Origin: Candidatus Gastranaerophilales bacterium
Lineage (GTDB): Bacteria; Cyanobacteriota; Vampirovibrionia; Gastranaerophilales; Gastranaerophilaceae
Length of the DNA stretch: 32,084 nt
Reading direction: 5' to 3'
NCBI GenBank assembly: GCA_944326615.1
Contig: CALVEO010000023.1
Span: 1-32,084, forward strand
The notes below the pieces were generated by a model. That model saw only the letters and a list, made by a program, of their open reading frames with translations, was not told the DNA's origin and searched no databases. The translations under genes were made by a program, and so were the position numbers. The stretch's first letter is position 1, and every line of letters begins with the position of its first letter. This document shows, piece after piece, positions 16,117 to 23,527 of this stretch.

Positions 16117-16584
16117 TTAACCTATATGATTAAACATTTCAGACAATTGATATTCATCGTTCCCAAGACTTTCCTGTATAGTCTTTCTTAAAGATGACAT
16201 ATATGATTCATCAATCCTTGAACGTTTACCGATTTTTGCCGGAATTAAATTTAATGTATCAAAAATTTTTACAAATGCTTCTGCTTGTTCTTTGGGAGAT
16301 TTGTTGAGAAGGTTGTGAAACCAACTTTCGGAAGCGTGTGCAGACTGTAATCGCTCAGCAGTTCTATGAGTAGATCCTTTCCCAAGACTAAAAATATAAG
16401 AGTCCGCAACATTAGGATTATCATCCAAATAACCAGGTATTATTCTCATTCTTCCCGGTTTATCTTTAGTCATTTCTTCAAATAAAGGTTGTGCTGGCTT
16501 AATGAGCGCTTGTTCAGTACGAAAACACTTCGGTACACTTAATCTTGCATTAAATGATGTATTGTCATTAATTTTTAAATCCAT
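16117..16584 (-). CDS. Hypothetical protein, 155 aa
   Basis: I do not recognise this gene. It has no signal peptide or membrane segment. The N-terminus (MDLKINDNTSFNARLSVP) carries a short SFNAR motif like the SFKGN and NFTGK pieces in the gene at 20326-20844. The middle is polar with Gly/Ser/His (SLGKGSTHRTAERLQSAHAS); the C-terminal half looks helical. The ATG at 16584 has AAAGGAATAAAT upstream. Probably a lineage-specific cytoplasmic protein. Confidence 0.75.
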   Translation of the reverse strand: MDLKINDNTSFNARLSVPKCFRTEQALIKPAQPLFEEMTKDKPGRMRIIPGYLDDNPNVADSYIFSLGKGSTHRTAERLQSAHASESWFHNLLNKSPKEQAEAFVKIFDTLNLIPAKIGKRSRIDESYMSSLRKTIQESLGNDEYQLSEMFNHIG

Positions 16585-16664
16585 ATTTATTCCTTTCTTT
16601 ATATTACGCTCTACTTAAACAACAGGAATAAAGTTTTTTTGTTAGTTTTTTACGAATTGTAATA

Positions 16665-17177
16665 TCAATTTAATTTATTTATAATTTCGTCAACTTTGTT
16701 CTTTAAAGTTTCGTAATCAGAATTGTTTTCAATAACGAAATCCCAGTCTTTAATATTATCTAAGCCTGTTTCAGTTATATCATTTTCTCCTATAAGTGTT
16801 CCTCTTGAAGCTCTTGTTTCACGTGAAGCTTCAACCCGTATTGCAACTGCTCCTGCTTTTTTAAAGACTTCATATTCATGTGGAACTCTGACATCTGTTA
16901 CCATGATGTTTCCGTCCTGTTCAATTATTTTTTTCAGCCAGTAATCTGGATCCTGTGCTCTGCCCCAATTGCCAAGATTGATTAAATCCTGTCTGTACAA
17001 CGGTTTATTTTTTTCAATTTCTTCATAACTCAAACCTTTTTCTGCACCATAGGTTAATTTTATAATATCGCCAATGGCACATCTTCTGTACTCGGGCATT
17101 TGTGCAAGCATAATTTTTGCAACTGTATCTTTCCCTGAATATTGTTTTCCTGAAAATATTATAATTTTATCTGCCAT
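16665..17177 (-). CDS. P-loop nucleotide kinase (dNMP kinase/phosphomevalonate kinase-like)
   Basis: 170 aa from the ATG at 17177 (MADKIIIFSGKQYSGKDT). The upstream ATG at 17195 would overlap the Shine-Dalgarno AAAGGAG and is rejected. The Walker A motif is GKQYSGKDT near residues 10-18; a Walker B-like strand is NIMVTDVRVPHEYEVF; a lid-like Arg-rich segment is RETRASRGTLIGENDITETG. The layout fits the deoxynucleoside monophosphate kinase / animal-type phosphomevalonate kinase group that phosphorylates small substrates with ATP. The true substrate cannot be chosen from sequence. Single gene, divergent from the small-RNA promoter at 17199. Confidence 0.7.
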   Translation of the reverse strand: MADKIIIFSGKQYSGKDTVAKIMLAQMPEYRRCAIGDIIKLTYGAEKGLSYEEIEKNKPLYRQDLINLGNWGRAQDPDYWLKKIIEQDGNIMVTDVRVPHEYEVFKKAGAVAIRVEASRETRASRGTLIGENDITETGLDNIKDWDFVIENNSDYETLKNKVDEIINKLN

Positions 17178-17198
17178 TATTTTTCTCCTTTTCAAATT

Positions 17199-17227
17199 TT
17201 GAATAATATTTGTAAATATTGTATAAT
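17199..17227 (+). promoter_or_regulatory. Strong sigma70-type promoter for a small RNA
   Basis: TTGAAT (17199-17204), exactly 17 bases, TATAAT (17222-17227), on the + strand, pointing away from the kinase gene. Predicted transcription start is near 17234. No coding gene lies downstream on this strand before the terminator at 17419. Confidence 0.65.
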
Positions 17228-17233
17228 AAACAA

Positions 17234-17419
17234 TAGCAAAATATTAATTGATCGAATGACTAAACGTAGGCGCACAAACTATGGTGTTTTCAGTTATTAG
17301 CATGAAAGTTAGACCTGGAAAGTAAAAGAAGAAAAATTCGCTATCCGCACAGCCTGTAAAAGATGGCTGAAACCGGTTTATTAACATATAAAAAGCCATG
17401 AGTTTTTCATGGCTTTTTT
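17234..17419 (+). ncRNA. Candidate structured small RNA, about 185 nt
   Basis: Bounded by a consensus promoter and a strong intrinsic terminator, with no convincing open reading frame inside. Visible helices include ATG(A)CTAA with TTAGCAT (about 17257/17299), CAGCC with GGCTG around 17351-17369, and a possible closing pairing between the AATATTAAT near the start and ATTAACATAT just before the terminator. The length and closing stem recall 6S RNA, but I see no decisive 6S signature, so the class is not assigned. It ends convergently with locus P2. Confidence 0.5.
17389..17419. terminator. Terminator shared by the small RNA and locus P2
   Basis: AAAAGCCATGA (17391-17401) pairs with TCATGGCTTTT (17407-17417), with T or A runs on both sides. 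It can stop the + strand RNA and the minus-strand prepilin locus ending at 17432. Confidence 0.88.
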
Positions 17420-17431
17420 ATGTGCTTAAAT

Positions 17432-18981
17432 TTATTTGCATCTGGTTTTCGTGTTCCAATCCAAATCATCACAGTGCAGATAATCCATGTTTTCATTTTG
17501 CAGCACCCATGCAGTACATCCGCGCCCGTTATCTTTATTTGATGTCCCTATATTACACAATTGTTTGAAATATGTCGGAGTTTGAGTCGGACTACCCTGC
17601 GGGACAATTTTGGCGGGTGAAAAGTAAATTTGAAAATAAAATGTATCTTTTCCCAAAGTACATTTACCTTTATTCATACATTTATTAAGTGAAACATAAA
17701 TATCCATCATTCCGTTTTCTATCCATCCGGAAGAAATCACTGTACCATCAGCTAAAACTATATTTGGTATGGCTCGATTTGTAGATATAGTATTTCTAAA
17801 GGTTCCATCTAATGAGTAAGAATCATATTCATAACGAATATATTGGTTAGCTTTTCCACCATCAACTGATTTCATATTTTCTGCAAGGTAATTGAAAACA
17901 GTGTATGCACTTGTATAATCTGTAATAGCATTTCCCTCATCATCGTCTCCTATATGTGTCTTGCTAAGACTCCAGCTTTCAGCATCCCCGTATTTGTTGA
18001 TAGCCATTAAATAAGCCTGCTGCATTGTAGAATACGCTTTTTTTAATTGTGCAACAGTTTGTTTTTCTCTATGATTTGCAATCAGAGATGGCATAGTCAT
18101 TGCCGCGACAACCCCTATAATTCCTAAGGTGATCAACACCTCCGCTAATGTAAACGCGCAGCGTTTACAAGGTGAATAAGAGAATAAGTGAATAGGTGAA
18201 TAAGTTCGTTTCGAGGAATTAGTGTCATGCTGAACTTGTTTCAGCATCTTATAATTACTTACTTCCTCTCCTGTGGGAGAGGGTTGGGGTGAGGGCTGAT
18301 TATTATATATAATTTGATTGTAGTTACTTATTCCTTCTCCCCTATGCGGCAGCGTAGCCACTGCACCCGACACCTGTGTTTTGCATGAATTTTCTATGTC
18401 ATTACGAGGGAACGTAGCCGTTCCATCCACCACTTGTGTCTTGCATAAACTTTCTATGTCATTGCGAGGGAACGTAGCCGTTCCATCCACCACTTGTGTC
18501 TTGCATAAACTTTCTATGTCATTGCGAGGAGAATGCGAAGCATTCGACGTAGTAATCTCATTAATATTACATAAATTATGAGATTGCGACGCTCCATTCT
18601 GTCGCTCGCAATGACAGTTATTAGCTTGCGGATTGGATTTACGAGAACATGCTCCCTCCCTCGGGGGAGGGCAGGGGAGAGGGTCATTATCAGAAGACCG
18701 GAGAGTCAGAGGGCAGGAAGGCAGGCTGGTTACAGAAGTTATTTTAGTGCGCAGCACAGATAATAGCTTGACCTCCTGACATCCGATCCACCGTCTGCTA
18801 TTTTGAAAACATCCAGTATCAACCCCTAATTTTTGAATAACAAACTTCTGAAACAAGTTCAGAATGACAGTTATATTAAGATCCCCTAAATAAAATTTAA
18901 AACCTGAAAACGCCCTAATGTCGCGGGTTAAGCGGCTATGCTTGCGGGGGGGGGGCAGTTCAAAGCTTCTCTAATTGTCAT
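17432..18981 (-). CDS. Mosaic prepilin-type locus P2, phase-OFF as sequenced
   Basis: The ATG at 18981 has AAGGAGG six bases upstream and a good promoter. Its frame (MTIREALNC) enters ten C (sense strand, 18946-18955) and stops after 17 codons. One extra C joins it to a frame open to 17432. Without the slip the first standard start in that frame is a TTG at 18856 with no Shine-Dalgarno. The open frame holds roughly 250 residues of repeat-derived sequence, including a 20-residue tandem repeat. A prepilin-type segment follows (CAFTLAEVLITLGIIGVVAA). Then comes a pseudopilin-like body of about 220 residues with paired Cys and the C-terminus CTAWVLQNENMDYLHC. An ATG at 18247 would give a more usual 32-residue leader with a weak Shine-Dalgarno. 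Pilin-like function is inferred from the leader motif. A long extension before the cleavage site is highly unusual. Confidence 0.6.
18361..18530 (-). repeat. 60-bp tandem repeat, nearly three copies, inside locus P2
   Basis: Units begin at 18361 (diverged), 18421 and 18481 (partial, losing identity after 18529). The last two are identical where they overlap. Each unit contains the palindrome GGAACGTAGCCGTTCC except at its ends. Sixty bases is 20 codons, so copy number changes keep the frame; the peptide repeat reads NDIESLCKTQVVDGTATFPR. Confidence 0.9.
18541..18684. repeat. 144-bp direct repeat, copy 2 (copy 1 at 1-144)
   Basis: Differs from 1-144 at three positions. Read in the same frame in both loci. 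Contains hairpins around GCGACGCTCC and the CTCCCTCCCTCGGGGGAGGG palindrome. Confidence 0.9.
18946..18955 (-). repeat. Poly-C tract (C10 in sense strand) of locus P2
   Basis: Ten G on the + strand, so ten C in the coding strand, 26 bases after the A of the ATG. Opposite polarity to the tracts of P1 and P3, coding Pro instead of Gly, but the same length and the same plus-one requirement. Confidence 0.8.
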
Positions 18982-19005
18982 TTTTGTCCTCCTTACTTTT
19001 TCTTT

Positions 19006-19034
19006 ATTATAAATTATTTTTGTAAAAATATCAA
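19006..19034 (-). promoter_or_regulatory. Sigma70-type promoter of locus P2
   Basis: Minus strand TTGATA (19034-19029), 17-base spacer, TATAAT (19011-19006). Expected start near 18999, with GGAGG at 18992-18988 and the ATG at 18981. Confidence 0.65.
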
Positions 19035-19060
19035 GAGTATAGTTTTTGTAAAATAACAGC

Positions 19061-19089
19061 AAAGCCCTGAAATTTTTCAGGGCTTTTTT
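19061..19089. terminator. Terminator near the end of the 67-aa gene
   Basis: AAAGCCCTGAAA (19061-19072) pairs with TTTCAGGGCTTT (19075-19086). The strong T-run is on the + strand; in the minus direction the tail is only moderately T-rich, yet the gene that ends just before it (19121) is on the minus strand. Confidence 0.75.
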
Positions 19090-19120
19090 ATTTTATGGTT
19101 TTGATTTATGGGCTAGAGCA

Positions 19121-19324
19121 TTAGTTGTTGCTTAAAACAAGTCTTAAAGTGGCAAGATTTTTGATAGAAAGCATTGCATGTTTATTATGCTGATTTTCAG
19201 CAATATTGAAAATTCTTATAATACGCTGAATTTCTTCCAGATCTTTTCTTGAATCAATTTTATAAACATTATTAATAGGGTCTGAAACTACAGACATTAA
19301 AGTATTTAATTCCTGTTCTTTCAT
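19121..19324 (-). CDS. Small hypothetical protein, 67 aa
   Basis: Not recognised. Starts at an ATG preceded by AGAGGATAAGATTT. No signal peptide or membrane segment; helical and charged at the N-terminus (LNTLMSVVSDPINNVYKI, SRKDLEEIQRIIRIF). Lies 86 bases downstream of mazG on the same strand, so it may be transcribed with it. Clear ribosome-binding site and adjacent terminator argue that it is real. Confidence 0.65.
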   Translation of the reverse strand: MKEQELNTLMSVVSDPINNVYKIDSRKDLEEIQRIIRIFNIAENQHNKHAMLSIKNLATLRLVLSNN

Positions 19325-19410
19325 AAATCTTATCCTCTTTCCTGTATATTTATATAAAGGATTTTTTTATCTAGGAATTGCCTTTTTGGGGTAACGATAC
19401 TTAACATTTG

Positions 19411-20187
19411 TTAATAATTGTTTGATACGCATTCCTTAGCCCGCTTCCATAATATATCATATTCCCTGAAATCGTATTCTTCTAACGGTTTTTTTGCTAA
19501 TTCTTCCATTTTTCTGAAACGTGCCATAAATTTTTTATTTGCTTTCAAAAGCGCCTGTTCGGCATCGATTTTGTTCCAGCGTGCAAGATTTACTACTGCA
19601 AAAAGAATATCTCCCATTTCTTCTTCCATATTCTCTTTGTTATCTTCTTTTACGGCATCTTTAAATTCTTCAAATTCCGAATAAATACATTCATATAATG
19701 TTTTTTCATCCGGCCATTCAAATCCCAGCTTTACTGCTCGTTTGCTTATTTTTTGCGCGCTCATTAATGCTGACTGGGATTTTGAAATTCCGTCCATTGC
19801 TGATTTTCTGTGGGGCTTTTCTTCTTTTTTTAATTTATCCCAATTATCAATAATATCCTGTGTTGAATTTACTTTTATGTTTCCAAATACATGTGGATGA
19901 CGGTGAATGAGTTTTTCATTTAAACCTTTTGCAACGTCATCGAGATTAAATTCTCCTTCATCATCGGCAATTTGTGAATGTAAAAGCACTTGAAGCAATA
20001 CATCTCCGAGTTCTTCTTTTAAGTGTTTCATATCGCCTGAATTCATTGCATCAACAGCTTCATAAGCTTCTTCTAACATGTTCGGGCGCAGAGTTTTATG
20101 AGTCTGTGCTCTGTCCCATTCGCACCCTTGCGGAGAACGCAGAGTACGCACTGTCTCTATAAGTTTATCTAAATTTTCATATCCCAT
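19411..20187 (-). CDS. mazG: Nucleoside triphosphate pyrophosphohydrolase MazG
   Basis: Hydrolyses non-canonical or excess NTPs to NMP and pyrophosphate (house-cleaning). 258 aa with two MazG folds. The first has RTLRSPQGCEWDRAQTH, the metal-binding EEAYEAVDA and EELGDVLLQVLLHSQIA. The second has EFEEFKDAV and EEEMGDILFAVVNLARW. This is the standard two-domain arrangement. The ATG at 20187 has AGAGGA at a good distance; the TTG two codons before it sits too close to that site. Flanked by a divergent unknown gene. Confidence 0.94.
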   Translation of the reverse strand: MGYENLDKLIETVRTLRSPQGCEWDRAQTHKTLRPNMLEEAYEAVDAMNSGDMKHLKEELGDVLLQVLLHSQIADDEGEFNLDDVAKGLNEKLIHRHPHVFGNIKVNSTQDIIDNWDKLKKEEKPHRKSAMDGISKSQSALMSAQKISKRAVKLGFEWPDEKTLYECIYSEFEEFKDAVKEDNKENMEEEMGDILFAVVNLARWNKIDAEQALLKANKKFMARFRKMEELAKKPLEEYDFREYDILWKRAKECVSNNY

Positions 20188-20325
20188 ATTCAATTTCCTC
20201 TTGCTAAATTTTACAACTAAAGTATAAGAATTTCAATCAAGAATACATCAAAAGGTTGAGCCATAATATTTTTTATAATGATATCCTATTAAAGTCGAAA
20301 AAAGTTATACGAAAGGATAATTAAC

Positions 20326-20844
20326 ATGGCAAATTTATCAATCCCATCAATTCGTGAACGCTTATTCAATACAAGCAAGCACGAAACATCTACACAGAGA
20401 AATTCAAATTCAACTAATCCTTTTGCAGCTTCTTCATTCAAAGGTAATGTATTGACTGCGGATGTGTTTGAATCTTCTAACAAAAATGACAACCAGATTA
20501 ATTTTACAGGAAAATTGAAAGCAAGTGCGCTGGTTGGCTCTATTTCCGGAATCGGTGAAAAATTCCAGAATATGATTAATTCTGTTGTTGAGTTTGGTAA
20601 CAAAATTAAAGACAATGTAGTTAACAGCTGGAACAAATTGAACAATATAGAGATTTCTTTCTCTCCAGCTAAAGACAAAGCAATTTCTATGTTTAATTCT
20701 GTTAAAGAAACACTGGGTACATCTGTAACAGATCTGATTTCTTCCGGAGTTTCTGTTAAGTCTGTAGCTAAGATGGATGATATGGCTGCAGCCAGACAGC
20801 TTGCGACAGATAAAATCGCTTTGTGGGAAGCTGCAGAGGTTTAG
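20326..20844 (+). CDS. Hypothetical protein, 172 aa
   Basis: Not recognised. The ATG has GAAAGGATAATTAAC upstream. Residues 1-55 are low-complexity Ser/Asn/Thr with two short motifs, SSFKGN and INFTGK, of a kind I associate with lineage-specific proteins of this group. The rest is predicted helical with Ser/Val/Lys repeats (about residues 60-172). No signal peptide or transmembrane helix. It lies 18 bases before the next gene, so the two probably form an operon ending at the 21282 terminator. Confidence 0.8.
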   Translation: MANLSIPSIRERLFNTSKHETSTQRNSNSTNPFAASSFKGNVLTADVFESSNKNDNQINFTGKLKASALVGSISGIGEKFQNMINSVVEFGNKIKDNVVNSWNKLNNIEISFSPAKDKAISMFNSVKETLGTSVTDLISSGVSVKSVAKMDDMAAARQLATDKIALWEAAEV

Positions 20845-20862
20845 TAGGGAGGAAAGATTAAG

Positions 20863-21234
20863 ATGACAGATAAAAAAATAGTTAAAGATGTAACAAATAT
20901 TATTGAAGGTTTAGGATTAAATCCCAATCCTGAAACAATTTCTATTTTAGAAGATGTAGGTACAAATTCTAAAGTAGATGCTATCAGAGAAATGACTGCG
21001 CGTGCTCTTGTTAAGAAAAATATGCATGATTCTTTAAAAGTAGTTATTACCAATAAAGGAAAAGGTATTAACGACATGTCAACTGTTGTTGCAATGAGCA
21101 CTATTAACGAATTATTGTCTCTTGATGATAAGTCTGAAGCTATGAAAATCTTAGAAGATACGGTAGATCAGCATTCTGATGAAGAAGTAAGAGACAATGC
21201 GCGTTCTGTGAAAGCTTTAATGGCACTTTCATAA
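20863..21234 (+). CDS. Hypothetical helical protein, 123 aa
   Basis: Not recognised. Strong Shine-Dalgarno (GGGAGGAAAG) before the ATG. Sequence looks like stacked short helices (KKIVKDVTNIIEGLGL, VDAIREMTARALVKKN, EVRDNARSVKALMALS), loosely HEAT-like. Soluble, acidic. Second gene of a pair with 20326-20844; the shared transcript suggests the two proteins act together. Confidence 0.8.
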   Translation: MTDKKIVKDVTNIIEGLGLNPNPETISILEDVGTNSKVDAIREMTARALVKKNMHDSLKVVITNKGKGINDMSTVVAMSTINELLSLDDKSEAMKILEDTVDQHSDEEVRDNARSVKALMALS

Positions 21235-21281
21235 GTTAACGCAGACAAATATATTAAATTTGCCAGATTTCATATATAAAA

Positions 21282-21309
21282 AAAACGTCTGAATAATCAG
21301 ACGTTTTTT
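21282..21309 (+). terminator. Terminator after the 20326-21234 gene pair
   Basis: AAAACGTCTGA (21282-21292), ATAA loop, TCAGACGTTTT (21297-21307) and a T-run. It abuts the -10 box of the next gene. Confidence 0.9.
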
Positions 21310-21313
21310 GTGT

Positions 21314-21319
21314 TATAGT
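21314..21319 (+). promoter_or_regulatory. -10 box giving a probably leaderless PadR-like transcript
   Basis: TATAGT ends six bases before the ATG at 21326, and no Shine-Dalgarno is present. The arrangement is like that of nth. The -35 region would fall inside the preceding terminator. Confidence 0.4.
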
Positions 21320-21325
21320 ATTTTT

Positions 21326-21850
21326 ATGATCGAACTTTTAATTTTGTATGTTTTGTTAAAGCGTGATTTTACTATGTATGCAATTCAAAAACGCATACTT
21401 GATATTTTTTCACCTTTTACTAATCCTAGTTTTGGTGCATTAAAACCTGCATTAAGGCGTTTGGAAGAAAAAGATTGCATTACGTCAAGAAAAATTATGT
21501 CTGACGGTGGTAAATTATCTGTTTATTATGAAATATCAAAAAACGGCAGCAGAGAGTTAAAACGTCTGATACTTGAAGAGCTAAGTGATAATCCGCATCA
21601 ATTTTTATCTAATGCAAGGGTAAAATTGTGCTGTGCAGACTGCCTTGATTTTGATGAGAAAAAAAGATTGTTTTTCTCCGTCAAATCACGTGCAATGCAG
21701 TTTAAGATGTTTACTCAAAATATTTTGAATGATGAATATAGCAAAATTAATTTTTATCAAAAAGTAGTTCTGGATAATACACTTTGTGAATATTCAAATT
21801 TAATTACACTTGTAGAAGGATTGGAGAAGGACAATGCCCGCAATAGTTAA
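21326..21850 (+). CDS. PadR-like winged-helix transcriptional regulator
   Basis: 174 aa from the ATG at 21326; the longer frame from 21308 would start inside the terminator. The N-terminal part (residues 1-75) has the PadR layout: LLILYVLLKRDFTMYAIQKRI, then SFGALKPALRRLEEKDCI as recognition helix, and a beta wing (SRKIMSDGGKLSVYYEISKNG). The C-terminal half (about 80-174) is helical with two close Cys (LCCADCLDF), likely for dimerisation. It overlaps the next gene by 17 bases, so the two are co-translated and the regulator may control that gene. The ligand is unknown. Confidence 0.75.
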   Translation: MIELLILYVLLKRDFTMYAIQKRILDIFSPFTNPSFGALKPALRRLEEKDCITSRKIMSDGGKLSVYYEISKNGSRELKRLILEELSDNPHQFLSNARVKLCCADCLDFDEKKRLFFSVKSRAMQFKMFTQNILNDEYSKINFYQKVVLDNTLCEYSNLITLVEGLEKDNARNS

Positions 21851-23096
21851 TTCAGTTATAAAAGATTCTATTGCTGAAGAACTAGGTATTGCCAAAGGTG
21901 ATGAATTAGTCTCAATCGATGATGTCAAAATGCTTGATATGATTGATTATAATTTTTTGTGTAAATCTGATTTTCTGACTCTTGAAGTGAAAAAGACAGA
22001 CGGCGATACAGAAATTATCGAGCTTGAAAAAGATTATGATGAGGATTTAGGAATTGTTTTTGAAAGTGCTGTTTTTGACAGAGTTAAACCATGCTTAAAT
22101 CACTGTATATTTTGTTTTGTAGACCAGCAGCCAAAAGGTCTGAGAGAAACTCTTTATGTAAAAGATGATGATTACAGACTGTCTTATCTGCAGGGAACTT
22201 ACATTACTTTGACAAATCTTACTGATGCTGATAAAGAGCGTATAAAACGTATGCATCTTGGACCTTTTTATGTCTCTGTGCATACAACAAATCCGGAATT
22301 GCGTGTTAAAATGCTAAAAAATCCAAATGCCGGAAAAGCCTTAGAAAATCTTAAATGGTTCAGAAAAAATAAAATTCCTTTTCATGCCCAAATTGTTCTT
22401 TGTCCCGGTTTTAATGACGGAGCTGAACTTGAAAGAACATTATCTGACCTTGCTAAACTTAAAAATACCATTCTTTCAGTCGCAATAGTGCCAGTAGGCG
22501 TTACACAATTTAGAAGAGAAGGGCTTGTTCAGGTTGATAAAAAATGCGCGGAGCAAACACTTGCAATTGCTTCAAAATATAAGCGTGTGTGCTGTTCTGA
22601 TGAATTTTTTCTTCTTGCCGAAAAAGATATTCCGCCTGCAAAATATTACGGAAATTTCAGCCAGCTTGAAGACGGTGTGGGCTCTCTGCGGTTATTGCTT
22701 GAAAATTTTAAAAAGCTTAAACTCCCTAAAAAAATTTCAAAGCAGTTTAAAATATCTTTTGCAACAGGTTATGCAGCCGTTTATGCTATAGAAAAAATCG
22801 CGGATGAATTGAATAAAATAAAAAATCTTACAGTTACGGTAAATCCCGTAAAATCCCAGTACTGGGGGCAGAATATAACGGTTTCGGGGCTTATTACAAC
22901 GGATGATTTGATAAGAACTGTCAAAGATTTGGACACCGACCTTGTAATTATTCCATCTGTAATGTTAAAAACCTACTCAGAAGATTTTCTTGACGGAAAA
23001 ACTCTTGACTATGTAAAGCAGCAAACAAATAAGCAATTCCTTGTTGTTAAAGATATTTATTCTATGAAAGAAGTAGTTGATTATATTTCAATTTAA
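21834..23096 (+). CDS. DUF512-family PDZ / radical-SAM-like Fe-S protein
   Basis: 420 aa. An N-terminal PDZ-like domain (VNSVIKDSIAEELGIAKGDELVSI, residues 4-60) precedes a radical-SAM-like motif C-x3-C-x2-C (CLNHCIFCF, about residues 87-95) followed by VDQQPKGLR. A TIM-barrel-like body and a C-terminal DUF512 region follow (NPVKSQYWGQNITVSGLITTDDL, about 335-360). This is the family annotated as a cyanobacterial-type FeS oxidoreductase and also seen in Firmicutes; its reaction is unknown. The ATG at 21834 has GGAGAAGGAC upstream, inside the end of the PadR-like gene. After the stop there is only repeat sequence. Confidence 0.85.
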   Translation: MPAIVNSVIKDSIAEELGIAKGDELVSIDDVKMLDMIDYNFLCKSDFLTLEVKKTDGDTEIIELEKDYDEDLGIVFESAVFDRVKPCLNHCIFCFVDQQPKGLRETLYVKDDDYRLSYLQGTYITLTNLTDADKERIKRMHLGPFYVSVHTTNPELRVKMLKNPNAGKALENLKWFRKNKIPFHAQIVLCPGFNDGAELERTLSDLAKLKNTILSVAIVPVGVTQFRREGLVQVDKKCAEQTLAIASKYKRVCCSDEFFLLAEKDIPPAKYYGNFSQLEDGVGSLRLLLENFKKLKLPKKISKQFKISFATGYAAVYAIEKIADELNKIKNLTVTVNPVKSQYWGQNITVSGLITTDDLIRTVKDLDTDLVIIPSVMLKTYSEDFLDGKTLDYVKQQTNKQFLVVKDIYSMKEVVDYISI

Positions 23097-23393
23097 TAGC
23101 TTCAGGCTTGCACCCTAGCCCTCCCCGTTTGGGGAGGGGGAACGTAGCCGTTCCATCCACCAAATAGGTTTTGCATAGAACAATTACTTATATTCTTTAT
23201 CATCTTCTTAATTAGGTGTGGAGCGGCACACTTTATTACAATGACAGAACAAGTTCATGCTCAGGGTATCGGGAGGAGCGGCACGCTCCCCCTCTTTCTT
23301 TGTGAGAGGGAGCTAAACCGACTTCCTCACTTATTCACCTATTATCTGTCAGGTTGAGATGGCAAAGAAACTTCGTTAAAAAATCATTCAACA
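23097..23393. repeat. Repeat-rich spacer with mosaic modules
   Basis: No gene. It holds pieces of the dispersed repeats. CCTCCCCGTTTGGGGAGG is at 23121-23138 and GGGAACGTAGCCGTTCCATC at 23139-23158, a match to the tandem unit of P2. GGAGCGGCACGCTCC is at 23275-23289, inverted relative to the spacer at 25393-25475. A CACTTATTCACCTATT piece (23327-23342) equals the leader-coding module of P2 and P3. It appears to be the decayed 5' region of the prepilin remnant that follows. Confidence 0.75.
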
Positions 23394-23489
23394 TATGGCT
23401 GTAATGAAACTTCCGGCTGGCCTGTATAATGTACCCGCTGGATTCAGTATAACGGCTGGAAGATACCTAAAGAATCCATTCAGACTTAA
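23394..23489 (+). pseudogene. C-terminal remnant of a prepilin-like gene
   Basis: Reading from 23394 gives YGCNETSGWPV, a stop (TAA 23427-23429), then CTRWIQYNGWKIPKESIQT and a stop. This lines up with the C-terminus of locus P3 (YGCNEESGNSLYC, then IQHNGWKIPKNYPYRL). The signal region and most of the body are missing: only about 50 bases separate the leader module at 23327-23342 from this tail. It is a deleted, dead relative in the same family, and it ends at a terminator. Confidence 0.75.
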
Positions 23490-23498
23490 ATACAGATA

Positions 23499-23527
23499 AA
23501 AAAAAGAGCCTTTAAGGCTCTTTTTTT
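23499..23527. terminator. Terminator shared by the prepilin remnant and glnA
   Basis: GAGCCT (23506-23511) pairs with AGGCTC (23515-23520), extended by A5/T5 on the outside. Works on both strands; the T-run overlaps the glnA stop codon at 23526-23528. Confidence 0.85.

Noticed and set aside
17234-17419. Firm call of 6S RNA, SRP RNA, RNase P RNA or tmRNA
   Set aside because: Size fits only 6S, and I cannot see a decisive signature; no SRP tetraloop block, RNase P core or tmRNA tag sequence is present.
18361-18530. Direct repeats as a CRISPR array
   Set aside because: Units are contiguous 60-bp tandem copies without unique spacers, lie in a coding frame, and no cas genes are nearby.
18578-18763. 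Open frames on the + strand across the P2 repeat block (18381-18763)
   Set aside because: They are translations of palindromic repeats with no ribosome site, antisense to the better supported frame.
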